Shown here piece after piece: positions 7,035 through 15,055 of a DNA stretch of 64,000 nucleotides (position 1 is its first letter; the number at the start of each line of letters is the position of its first letter). Position numbers and translations under genes: made by a program. The notes beneath the pieces are model-generated. The model searched no databases. It was not told the origin of the DNA and was given only the letters and a program-made list of their open reading frames with translations. Location: assembly GCF_048984525.1 (NCBI RefSeq), contig NZ_JBMGJC010000004.1:186001-250000 (forward strand). Direction: 5' to 3'. The DNA is from Syntrophopropionicum propionicicum_A (GTDB lineage Bacteria > Bacillota > Desulfotomaculia > Desulfotomaculales > Pelotomaculaceae).

Positions 7035-8329
7035 AGAAAATTAATTTCCAGACGACGGATAGTGTTTTTCTCGTATTCAATTATAGTAAACCTTAAATTT
7101 TGGTGCACTAAACTTTGCCCCAATTCCGGCCTTTTATGAGACTTATCCAGGAACCAACCGCCAAGGGTAAAAACACCATCTGCCTTCAAGCACTGTTCAA
7201 ATTGCCGGTTGAAGTCCGCTATGGGTATCCTGGCATCAATGGAGTACCTGTTGTCCTCCAGTTCTTCAATGGTGTTTCGCTCCTCGTCATGCTCATCCTG
7301 GATCTCCCCTACAATTTCTTCCAGGATATCTTCTATGGTTAAAAGGCCCGCAGTACCACCGTACTCATCCACCACAACCGCCAGCTGCACACGGTTTTTT
7401 TGCATTTTTTTCAGGATTTCATCGATGGAGGTCAATTCAGTAACGATCATGACCTTGCGCAGGGCCTGCATCAGAAAACCTTCCATCTGGATTAAAGTCA
7501 GGTCCGTCTGCCCGCTGAAACAGATGTCCTTGGTATTTATGTAACCGATGATATTGTCTTTGTTGACGTCACAAACAGGGTAGCGCGCATATTTTTCCTC
7601 TGTCATTATTTTTAGATTTTCTTCCCAGTTGAGGTTAGTGTAAAGGCAGATCATATCAGTACGGGGAACCATAATCTCACTGGCAACCCGGTCGGCGAAC
7701 TGGAGGGAGTTTCTGGCTAATTGTAATTCGGACTGGGTAATTTCGCCTCCCTCGTGACTTTGTAAAAGAATCATCCTTATTTCTTCTTCAGAATGAATCT
7801 GGTGATGTTCGGAAACCGTATGCAGCCCTATGAATTTTATGATTAACCTGGCGGAGCCGTTCAGCAACCAGATTGCCGGGTATAGAGCTTTATAAAACCA
7901 TATAAGGGGGCTCGAAACCCACATGGCTGTATACTCAGCACGCTGGATGGCGAGAGTTTTGGGAGCTAATTCCCCGATGACCACATGGAGAAAGGTTATG
8001 GTGGCAAAACCTATAATAAAGGACAACCCTTCCGCTACAGGTACAGGTATGCCCAAGTAACTAATTGCCGGCCCAATAACGTCAGCCACGGCAGGCTTTC
8101 CTATCCAGCCTAGGGCCAGCGCGGTTATGGTTATACCCAGCTGGCAAGCGGAAAGGTAGCCGTCCAGGTTATGGATTACTTTGCGGACGGCCAAAGCTTT
8201 TTTGTTTCCTTCCTGAATCAGCTGCTCGACACGGGAGTCCCGCACCTTAACAATGGCGAATTCAGCAGCCACAAAAAATGCGGTAGCCGCAATCAGTATT
8301 ACTACAAGTGTCAAGTTTATAAACGGCAT
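7013..8329 (-). CDS. CNNM/CorC-type transporter-like membrane protein, second copy
   Basis: Paralogue of the protein at 5636-6964 with the same architecture. The DUF21 region opens with a hydrophobic span and FFVAAEFAIVKVRDSRVEQL. A CBS pair follows (ASEIMVPRTDMICLY; LAVVVDEYGGTAGLLTIEDIL), then the CorC_HlyC tail (TLGGWFLDKSHKRPELGQ). At 438 aa it is full length. It is transcribed towards its paralogue and ends in the shared hairpin. Sequence divergence between the two suggests an old duplication rather than a recent one. Likely role: divalent cation, probably Mg2+, homeostasis. Confidence 0.92.
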   Translation of the reverse strand: MPFINLTLVVILIAATAFFVAAEFAIVKVRDSRVEQLIQEGNKKALAVRKVIHNLDGYLSACQLGITITALALGWIGKPAVADVIGPAISYLGIPVPVAEGLSFIIGFATITFLHVVIGELAPKTLAIQRAEYTAMWVSSPLIWFYKALYPAIWLLNGSARLIIKFIGLHTVSEHHQIHSEEEIRMILLQSHEGGEITQSELQLARNSLQFADRVASEIMVPRTDMICLYTNLNWEENLKIMTEEKYARYPVCDVNKDNIIGYINTKDICFSGQTDLTLIQMEGFLMQALRKVMIVTELTSIDEILKKMQKNRVQLAVVVDEYGGTAGLLTIEDILEEIVGEIQDEHDEERNTIEELEDNRYSIDARIPIADFNRQFEQCLKADGVFTLGGWFLDKSHKRPELGQSLVHQNLRFTIIEYEKNTIRRLEINFLKKENSG

Positions 8330-8758
8330 GTTTTAGATCCCTTTGAAGAAGTCAATTATGATTTTTATTATTTTCAATAATGCAAATTTTAAGCACCGCT
8401 ATTAACTGAGCTATCTCATGCAAAAAGAGGGGGCCTCGATTGGGAATTGGACCCGGGTGAGAACCACGCTGCCTCATATAGCCGGACTAACAGGAGTAAC
8501 AGTTTAGCATTTTGGTTTGTTGGAAAAGGAAAGAAAATTGCAGACCAAAATGTATAAATATTAATTGGGGGTAAGATATGTAGGGATAAGGTAGTATGTT
8601 GCAAGAATCGCTACCAAACGTTATCTTGTCTCCGGGCAAGGGCCGATTCTCTGAAAGGTTTAAAGTCGGAATAATAGTTAGAACAGGGGATCCCGGCAGA
8701 GAAATATGTTTAGAAGCACTGTTCTTCTGGTAAAAAAATAACATTTAAATTTTCTTTG
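8330..8758 (+). other. Gene-poor gap with two short decayed reading frames
   Basis: Between two minus-strand genes, two short plus-strand frames look protein-like. 8418-8507 (29 codons) contains NWTRVRTTLPHIAGLTG. 8596-8733 (45 codons) contains SPGKGRFSERFKVGIIVRTG and ends in EALFFW. They are in different frames and have no good Shine-Dalgarno. I do not recognise the parent protein. They may be pieces of one degraded gene; nothing else is visible in the gap. Confidence 0.3.
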
Positions 8759-10312
8759 CTAATAGTATGAATAAATCCTGTCCAGGGAGCGGTACTGGAT
8801 GGCTTCAGCCAGGTGAAATTCTTCTATGAGCTTCGAACCGTCCAGATCAGCTATGGTACGGGAGACTTTCAAAATCTTATCATGGGACCTTGCACTCAAG
8901 GAAAATTTGCTAAAAGCCCCTTTAAGGAGGTTTTGTGCTCCTTTAGTCATTTTACAATATTGACGTACTTCTTTCGACCCCATTTGAGCGTTGCATGTTG
9001 GGGCCTTGCATCTTTTATGATCTTCATTCATAAACCTTTCCCGCTGGCGTTCCCGCGCCGCTTCCACCCGTTTTTTAATAGACGCCGAGCCCTCCGGTTT
9101 TTCATTTGAAGAGATTTCCTCGAAAGGCAGCCTTGGCACTTCGATGCAAATATCGATCCTATCCAAAAGCGGCCCGGACAGGCGGGAAATATACTTCTGC
9201 ACCTGGTGGGGTGTGCACGTGCATTCGCGCATTGGGTCGCCGAAATAGCCGCAGGGACAGGGATTGAGCGCTCCCACCAGCATCAACCTGGCCGGGTATG
9301 TAAGAGAAGCGCTGGCTCTGGATATTGTCACAATACCGTCTTCAAGAGGCTGGCGGAGGGCTTCCAGCGCGTCTTTTTGAAATTCAGGCATTTCATCTAA
9401 AAATAGTACGCCGTTGTGGGCGAGGCTGATTTCTCCCGGCCGGGGATTCCTGCCGCCGCCGACCAGGCCGATGGTAGACGCGGTGTGATGGGGTGATCTG
9501 AAAGGCCGCCGGTTAACCAGCGGTGTGTCCGCTGTCAGCAGGCCGGCGAGGCTGTAGATTTTGGTTGTTTCTATAGATTCCTGGAAAGTCATGTCCGGCA
9601 TGATGCCGGGCAGGCGGCGAGCCAGCATGGTTTTGCCCGATCCCGGGCTGCCGAACATGATCAGGTTGTGCGAGCCGGCAGCGGCCACCTCGAGAGATCG
9701 CCTGGCGGTTTGTTGTCCTTTCACGTCAGCGAAATCCGGCCAGTCAAAAGGTGCGGACCTTAGATAATCTTCCAGGTCCAAAACATATGGTGGTATGTTG
9801 ATTTCACCCCGCAAAAAACCGGTCAGTTCCGCGAGGCTGACGGCGGGATAAATATTCGCCCCTTCAACCAGTGCCGCTTCAGCGGCATTTTCCGCAGGGA
9901 CGACGATTTCATCCATGGATGCTCCCACAGCCGCCAGGACGCTGGGCAGCGTCCCGGCGACACCGCGCAGCGAACCGTTTAAGGATAGTTCACCCAGGTA
10001 TGCGAAGCGCCCGTACTGATCAGGTGTCAGCTGTTCGGTAGCGGCCAGGATCCCGACTGCAATCGGCAGATCGTAAACGGGACCTTCTTTTTTTACGTCA
10101 GCCGGCGCCAGGTTAACAGTTATTCTCCTCACCGGAAACTCCAGGCCGGAGTTTTTTATGGCCGCGCGGACCCGGTCTTTTGATTCCCTGACCGAGACGT
10201 CGGGCAGGCCTACTATATCAAAGGAAGGCAGGCCGTTTGAAACGTCAACCTCAACTTCCACCACCTGGCCGTCCAGGCCGTGGAGGGCGGTGCTTTTTAC
10301 AATGGCTATCAT
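8759..10312 (-). CDS. YifB/ComM family Mg-chelatase-like AAA+ ATPase
   Basis: ATPase of the YifB family. The characterised member ComM is a branch-migration helicase acting in integration of transformed DNA. Order: N-terminal ChlI/Lon-S16-like domain (residues ~1-170, with VNLAPADVKKEGPVYDLPIA), AAA+ core with Walker A GSPGSGKTMLA (~220) and Walker B GVLFLDEMPEF (~305), then the C-terminal Mg_chelatase_C helical domain with SARSHDKILKVSRTIADL. Length 517 aa is normal. It is transcribed alone on the minus strand. Confidence 0.94.
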   Translation of the reverse strand: MIAIVKSTALHGLDGQVVEVEVDVSNGLPSFDIVGLPDVSVRESKDRVRAAIKNSGLEFPVRRITVNLAPADVKKEGPVYDLPIAVGILAATEQLTPDQYGRFAYLGELSLNGSLRGVAGTLPSVLAAVGASMDEIVVPAENAAEAALVEGANIYPAVSLAELTGFLRGEINIPPYVLDLEDYLRSAPFDWPDFADVKGQQTARRSLEVAAAGSHNLIMFGSPGSGKTMLARRLPGIMPDMTFQESIETTKIYSLAGLLTADTPLVNRRPFRSPHHTASTIGLVGGGRNPRPGEISLAHNGVLFLDEMPEFQKDALEALRQPLEDGIVTISRASASLTYPARLMLVGALNPCPCGYFGDPMRECTCTPHQVQKYISRLSGPLLDRIDICIEVPRLPFEEISSNEKPEGSASIKKRVEAARERQRERFMNEDHKRCKAPTCNAQMGSKEVRQYCKMTKGAQNLLKGAFSKFSLSARSHDKILKVSRTIADLDGSKLIEEFHLAEAIQYRSLDRIYSYY

Positions 10313-10466
10313 CAGAGCCTCCAGTTATAGCTATTTTTACCATTTATTCGACTGCCGCCTCCTTAATCCTTCCAGCATAAGCAGCGAATGGTTGGAATTT
10401 TAATAAAATAAGCCAATTAAGAGGAAAATTAATAGATCCAAAGAAATAATCTTTGGGGGGGATTTT

Positions 10467-11501
10467 ATGTTAGATACATTTAAAAGCTGTTTTATAATTA
10501 CTGCAATGGGAGAAGTCAATTCACTAGAATGGAATAAATTAGAACTAATAGAGGATCCTATAAATATTACTCTAAAAAAAAGCGGGTATAAGGTAAAATG
10601 GCCGCATAAGAATTATTGCTTAGGTTCAACGATTAAAAAAGTATTTGACGAAATTAACAGTTGCGATTTAGTAGTTGCAAATTTAACAGGATTTAAAGCA
10701 AATATTATGTTTGAGTTGGGATATAGTTATGCTGTAAGTAAACCTGTAATTCAAATTTGTGAAATTGGTGAAGTGCTGCCATTTGATATAACTGATATTA
10801 ATACCATTTATTATGATACCAGTGAGAAGGGTTTGGACAAACTATCAAAAGATTTAACGAAAGCACTTGAAGTGGTTTCGGAAGATAAATTTTCACACCA
10901 TCTTTATAGTGAATCACAAAAACTTCTTGAGCGAAAATCCAGAATGATGGAGGAATTAGATTTAATTAAAAAGGAATTAAATATGTATATATGCTATGGT
11001 GGAATCGAGAATTTTTTGAAGAAGCAAATCAAGGTTTATACTACTGTACTTTCGACAATACTTTCTTGCCTTATAAATGATGATAGTTCTAAAAGGATTG
11101 CCATTCTTGTAGAGGATGAAAAAGATCCCAATAACCTGGTAATTTTTGAAAATTCAGGTTGGTTTAATACTTATGATTCTGAGCAATTATCATTGCCAAA
11201 ATCATCAAGTTTAGGAGGTTATGTTTTTAATAGCAAAAAAGAATATCATTTGAAGGATATTGATTCAATAGAAGCAAAAGGAATGTATTTTACACGTAAG
11301 CAAGATAAAATATACTCTTCAATTATCTGTGTTCCAATTTTAATGGGAGAAGAAATTTACGGTGTTTTAAGCTTAGATTGTCAAAAGGTTAATGCCTATG
11401 ATGAATTAGATGTAAAGTTTCTTGGTTATTGTGCTACTCTGATAGCTCCTTTTTTGAAAATAAGTTTGCAGCAAAGGAATAGTAAAAATACAGTATGTTG
11501 A
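10467..11501 (+). CDS. Nucleoside 2-deoxyribosyltransferase-like/GAF fusion protein
   Basis: I do not know a named family for the whole 344-aa protein. Residues ~5-140 resemble the nucleoside 2-deoxyribosyltransferase/TIR-like fold: CDLVVANLTG at 66-75, then ANIMFELGYSYAVSKPVI at 78-95. E83 sits where these folds keep a catalytic Glu, and the 'D..VANLTG...FELG.A...KP' pattern is typical. A helical, charged linker (~140-175) follows, then a GAF-type domain (~185-330: ILVEDEKDPNNLVIF, GYVFNSKKEYH, SSIICVPILMGEEIYGVLSLD). It begins at ATG after GGGGGGGA. Base composition is far more AT-rich than its neighbours, suggesting acquisition. A sensor-coupled nucleotide- or NAD-processing enzyme, perhaps in stress or phage defence, is inference. 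Confidence 0.6.
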   Translation: MLDTFKSCFIITAMGEVNSLEWNKLELIEDPINITLKKSGYKVKWPHKNYCLGSTIKKVFDEINSCDLVVANLTGFKANIMFELGYSYAVSKPVIQICEIGEVLPFDITDINTIYYDTSEKGLDKLSKDLTKALEVVSEDKFSHHLYSESQKLLERKSRMMEELDLIKKELNMYICYGGIENFLKKQIKVYTTVLSTILSCLINDDSSKRIAILVEDEKDPNNLVIFENSGWFNTYDSEQLSLPKSSSLGGYVFNSKKEYHLKDIDSIEAKGMYFTRKQDKIYSSIICVPILMGEEIYGVLSLDCQKVNAYDELDVKFLGYCATLIAPFLKISLQQRNSKNTVC

Positions 11502-11644
11502 TCGATAAACGGGACATTTAATGTTTAATGCTGCTACTGCATGGAAAATCTTGAATGACGAGTTTGAAAAAATGATGAGTTTAGATACCCATCAGCCTCG
11601 AGGTTTTTGTCTGTGAGACTTGTCCAAAACATCCCGCCTAAATC

Positions 11645-11675
11645 AAAACGGCCACCTAACAGGGCGGCCGTTTTT
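11645..11675. terminator. Bidirectional terminator
   Basis: AAAACGGCC (11645-11653) and GGCCGTTTT (11666-11674) form a 9-bp stem with T runs on both strands. It ends the minus-strand HNH-like gene at once and could also stop the GAF-fusion transcript. Confidence 0.8.
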
Positions 11676-11912
11676 TTAACCGGCTGTATAACAATCCATG
11701 CATAATATGCGGCAATTGCCTGCATCAGGCGGTCTCTCAGGGTTAACCCGACAAGTTTCCCAACCACCGGGCAGAGACATGCCCCTCATATGGTAGGTCA
11801 TTAACTTATTGCATCTTCCCGAGTGCTTATGGTTACTTTTTGTGCATTCACACTCTCCGTCCGAGCGAATGAAAGCTGCCTTGACCACGTCTGCGGAAAA
11901 AGCGTCAGGCAT
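11676..11912 (-). CDS. Small HNH-like treble-clef zinc protein
   Basis: A 78-aa protein with seven Cys: C21 and C23 in DGECECTKSNH, C34 in GRCN, C54, C67, and C71/C74 in ILCMDCY. The order resembles a compact HNH/treble-clef zinc finger (CxC...C...CxxC). However, the GWE segment, normally followed by HH in HNH nucleases, here reads GWETCRV, so the catalytic His pair is missing. It is more likely a nucleic-acid- or protein-binding zinc module than an active nuclease. It is transcribed alone and ends in a strong terminator. The start at 11912 has only a weak upstream site. Confidence 0.6.
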   Translation of the reverse strand: MPDAFSADVVKAAFIRSDGECECTKSNHKHSGRCNKLMTYHMRGMSLPGGWETCRVNPERPPDAGNCRILCMDCYTAG

Positions 11913-12132
11913 TTTGATTCCCCCACTTTTAAAAAATTAATTGTCACTCTATAAATTCTACAGGCCTTTAATATTACCTTTCTAAATAAACCTTAAACCT
12001 TGCTGGATGGCGATGCGGGCGCATTAGTCCTTCAATTAAATTGAGACCATAGTCCCAGAAAAAATGTAAATATGGTTGCCTGTAAAAAAAATCAGCACAG
12101 TTAAAATTAATATTAGATAAAAATAAGGGGAG

Positions 12133-13011
12133 ATGGTGGGATTGAGAAGGCTAGTGTCCCTGGTTATTTCACTTGCACTGATTGGTGTTTTGTTTACCGG
12201 AGCCGCATGGGCTAAGCCAGGAGGAGAGAGCAAGGGGAAAAGTAAAAATGTTGTTCAGCAAATAAAGAATGAAGAACAATCTGAAAATCAAATCGAAAAT
12301 CAAGCAAAACGACAATTAAAAGATCAAACTAACAGTATTAAGGGAAATAAAGGAGCGGTAACAGAAAACAAGTATAAAGACGTTAAAGGGCATTGGGCCA
12401 AATCAACTATTATTGAGATGTCAGAGCTTGGTATTTTTGCGGGATACGATGACGGCACTTTCCGGCCGGACGACCCGATCACAGAGTTGGAGACCGTTTC
12501 GCTGGTGGATAGAATTACTGAGGAAGGGATTGAAGAGGAAGATTTGGATTTAGAGGAAGATGAACTTGGCGATGTTCCCGGCTGGGCCAAGAAATCTGTC
12601 CAAAAAGCAGTTTACAAAGGCGCTATTAACATAAACCGCTTCCATTCACATAAGCAGTGCGAAAGGGTCGATGCGGCAGTTATTATCGCCAAGTATATGG
12701 GCCTCACACCGGCGGACACATCGACTCTTCCCTTTAAAGACGGAATCTTAATATCACCTGAAGACGCAGGTTATGTTCTGGCCCTTTACAACGAAGGTAT
12801 TATTTCCGGCACTCCGGACGGTAAATTCAATCCTAACAGCAGGATTACAAGGGCGGAGATGGCAGTCATAATAGCCAAAATAAACGCTGAAACCGGTGGC
12901 CAGACGGGTGACACCACAGATACCGGCGATGATACCGTCAGTGATACCGACGATGATGCAGATACGGACACTGACACCGACACCGATAATGATACCGGGG
13001 AAGAAGACTAG
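12133..13011 (+). CDS. Secreted SLH-domain protein with acidic Asp/Thr tail
   Basis: Cell-surface protein. A signal peptide (RLVSLVISLALIGVLFTGAAWA, cleavage near AWA|KP) is followed by a Gln/Glu/Lys-rich spacer (~30-75). Three S-layer homology repeats follow (~78-125: YKDVKGHWAKSTIIEMSELG; ~135-185: DVPGWAKKSVQKAVYKG; ~195-255: LYNEGIISGTPDGKFNPN), which bind secondary cell-wall polymer. The tail (~258-292) is a TGD/TDTD-type run with almost no other residues, highly acidic and possibly Ca2+-binding. The start is ATG 12133 or TTG 12142; GGGGAG at 12127-12132 is better spaced for the latter. Confidence 0.85.
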   Translation: MVGLRRLVSLVISLALIGVLFTGAAWAKPGGESKGKSKNVVQQIKNEEQSENQIENQAKRQLKDQTNSIKGNKGAVTENKYKDVKGHWAKSTIIEMSELGIFAGYDDGTFRPDDPITELETVSLVDRITEEGIEEEDLDLEEDELGDVPGWAKKSVQKAVYKGAININRFHSHKQCERVDAAVIIAKYMGLTPADTSTLPFKDGILISPEDAGYVLALYNEGIISGTPDGKFNPNSRITRAEMAVIIAKINAETGGQTGDTTDTGDDTVSDTDDDADTDTDTDTDNDTGEED

Positions 13012-13101
13012 TAATATATAAATTCAAGCAAAACATACGAGGATGGTGGTGCTATTAGAACTAAGACTTAAAATAATTAAACCTTATCTTAAACCAAAAA
13101 G

Positions 13102-13131
13102 GGGAGCCCGCAATTTGCAGTGCGGGCTCCC
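13102..13131 (-). terminator. Terminator of the CheY-like gene
   Basis: GGGAGCCCGC (13102-13111) and GCGGGCTCCC (13122-13131) pair perfectly. Read on the minus strand the stem is followed by CCTTTTTGG, so it ends the receiver-domain gene; it also lies after the SLH gene on the other strand. Confidence 0.8.
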
Positions 13132-13172
13132 TGCCGTTCTTTAACCTGTTATTTAAGATAAATTTTCGCTTT

Positions 13173-13550
13173 TTAAACAGTAAAAGCAGGTGTGTCTGCG
13201 GGGCTGGATAATGCTTTTTCAACAGCCTGCAGCAGTCGTTCCCTGGTAAAAGGCTTAAGTACGAAGTCCTGTGCTCCTAAAATAGATTCTTTTACATCCA
13301 GGGAGCTGACAATAACTACTTTGGCTTGCGGGTCCATGGATAATATTTTATGCAGGGCTTCTTTGCCGCCCATTTCAGGCATTACGATATCCAGTGTGAC
13401 CAGGTCCGGATTCAGCCTCTGATATTCGGCTACCGCGTCAATACCGTTTCCGTAATCCCCAACCACTTCATAACCCTGGCCGGTAAGAATTTTTTTCAGC
13501 ATCATTCTGGCAAAATTGCTGTCATCGACAATCATAATGCGTTTTTTCAT
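13173..13550 (-). CDS. Stand-alone CheY-like response regulator
   Basis: Single receiver domain of 125 aa with no output domain. Acidic pocket D9/D10 (IMIVDDS), phosphoacceptor D54 in VTLDIVMPEMGG, hydroxyl residue S82/S83 in VIVSS, and K99 in VLKPF are all present, so phosphorylation is expected. Likely partner of a flagellar motor or a histidine kinase encoded elsewhere; no chemotaxis gene is in the window. It is monocistronic with its own terminator. Confidence 0.92.
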   Translation of the reverse strand: MKKRIMIVDDSNFARMMLKKILTGQGYEVVGDYGNGIDAVAEYQRLNPDLVTLDIVMPEMGGKEALHKILSMDPQAKVVIVSSLDVKESILGAQDFVLKPFTRERLLQAVEKALSSPADTPAFTV

Positions 13551-13681
13551 CGGTAACCGCCCTCTACAAAAACAATCACCATAATATTACTATTTTGGCC
13601 AAATCTATTTATATATTTCGTACTATACCTTACTTTTGTCAGGGAGTAAATTAGTATATTCTACTAATTTTTTATTATACG

Positions 13682-13707
13682 AAGGTCCTGGATTTATCCG
13701 GGACCTT
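13682..13707. repeat. Strong 12-bp hairpin
   Basis: AAGGTCCTGGAT (13682-13693) pairs with ATCCGGGACCTT (13696-13707) with one T-G wobble and a 2-base gap. There is no T run, so it is not a clear terminator. It lies between the divergent CheY-like and SEC-C/YkgJ genes, about 130 bases from either. Confidence 0.45.
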
Positions 13708-13883
13708 AATCGAGGCATAAAAAAACATGATTTTTATGTCGCTATTTGTCGTAAAAATTTTCCAGGGAGTAACCAGGTGTTGTCGAAATAGTGAAAAAAC
13801 GGCAGGGCATTAAGAAAGATCCGGACGGATTAATGCCCTGTGGCAGGTTAATGGCCGGCTGTAATGTGGAGGGGAGGAGGCCA

Positions 13884-14663
13884 ATGAGCATGGTCCGGGA
13901 ACAACCGAGAAGAAATGATCCGTGCTCCTGCGGCAGCGGCAGGAAATATAAAAGATGCTGTCTGGGAGCAGTACAAGAAGTCGCCTTTACAAATTACCAG
14001 GGGCGTCAAGCGTATTACCCTGTCGAAGAAGCCAGGCTTGCACTCGATAAATATATGCTCCTGCTGGTTGAAGCCGCCCGGGTGAGGGGCATTAATGAAA
14101 AAAATGCCCTGGAGATGCTGCGGCAGCTGTATTATTTATATGAAGGGGTACAGAAATATTTTTCTCCTTATTACTCCTGCCAAGCAGGCTGCAGCTATTG
14201 CTGCTACCCCTATGTCGGGGCCAGCACGCTCGAAAGCCGGTTGGCCGGAGAACATATAGAAAGCGCTTTCAGCGCGGATACGCGGGATTTATTCTTCAAA
14301 AAGATATGCGAACACAAAAATGATTATTTATCACTGGTGGAAACTGTTGGTGCTATCGCCGGACGTATGCAGGAGGAATATTTCGCCAAGCAAATACCTT
14401 GTCCATTTTTATCCGACATTGACACCTGCCTGATATATCCTGTCCGGCCGCTAGCCTGCAGGGCGCTGGCGGTTATATCAGACCCTGAAGAATGCAGGCT
14501 CGACAGGGTCAAGGAGCATTTTGTGCCATTCGGTATTAACAGCCACGCGGTAAAGGCTGTTCTGGCGCTTTCGAGAAGAGTATATGGCGGTGAGGCTGAG
14601 GTAAAACATTTTCCCGCCTGGTTTGTTGACGGTTTTGGTAAAATAGGTATAGAGCGCACTTGA
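13884..14663 (+). CDS. SEC-C motif and YkgJ-type cysteine-cluster protein
   Basis: Residues ~10-26 (RRNDPCSCGSGRKYKRCC) are a SEC-C zinc motif of the SecA C-terminal type. Residues ~90-225 form a YkgJ/CxxCxxCC cluster: CQAGCSYCCYPYVG, then CPFLSDIDTCLIYPVRPLACR, likely binding Zn or Fe-S. About 259 aa. ATG 13884 is chosen because AGGGGAGGAGG ends 3-4 bases before it; an upstream in-frame GTG (13791) would add 31 residues without such a site. The function of YkgJ proteins is unknown. The gene is followed at once by a small HTH gene. Confidence 0.82.
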   Translation: MSMVREQPRRNDPCSCGSGRKYKRCCLGAVQEVAFTNYQGRQAYYPVEEARLALDKYMLLLVEAARVRGINEKNALEMLRQLYYLYEGVQKYFSPYYSCQAGCSYCCYPYVGASTLESRLAGEHIESAFSADTRDLFFKKICEHKNDYLSLVETVGAIAGRMQEEYFAKQIPCPFLSDIDTCLIYPVRPLACRALAVISDPEECRLDRVKEHFVPFGINSHAVKAVLALSRRVYGGEAEVKHFPAWFVDGFGKIGIERT

Positions 14664-14692
14664 AACCAGTCTTTAATAATGGAGGGGTTTGT

Positions 14693-14902
14693 ATTTTTGG
14701 GTTTGGCTTAAAAAACAAGACAGTAAAGGAACTGCGGAAAAACCAGGGCCTTACGGCCAGGGAACTGGCACAACAAGCAAAGGTCGACACTATAGATATT
14801 TTAAGAATAGACGACGTGAAGGTTAAAGATTTGTCAGAGCCGCTGAAGACAAAGATCATGCCCATACTCCGAGGTGATTACATGGATAAAATACCCTGGT
14901 GA
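14693..14902 (+). CDS. Small helix-turn-helix protein with a probable ATT start
   Basis: About 69 aa. NKTVKELRKNQGLTARELAQQ is a Xre-like helix-turn-helix; IDILRIDDVKVKDL and MPILRGDYMDKIPW follow. A strong Shine-Dalgarno GGAGGGG (14681-14687) lies 5 bases before ATT 14693, and no ATG, GTG or TTG is available at that spacing. The only standard upstream start, TTG 14660, overlaps the previous stop and has no ribosome-binding site. I therefore place the start at ATT. Probably translated with the SEC-C/YkgJ gene; the product may bind DNA or serve as an adaptor. Confidence 0.65.
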   Translation: MFGFGLKNKTVKELRKNQGLTARELAQQAKVDTIDILRIDDVKVKDLSEPLKTKIMPILRGDYMDKIPW

Positions 14903-15055
14903 TCAGGTTTTGTCACAATAATTTTTAAAATTATACCAGAATAGATGAGAGCGGCGGGCGGTAACGAATATAAATGGCAGGAATTTGGGAACATAATAAA
15001 GAAATAAACATCACTGTGCCACTGATTACATTTTCTAGCGGAAGGTATTGAGGGT

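Noticed and set aside
11913..12132. c-di-GMP or other riboswitch before the SLH gene
   Set aside because: GGATGGCGATGCGGGC at about 12004 looked aptamer-like, but the invariant GEMM blocks are absent and no other known aptamer core is seen.
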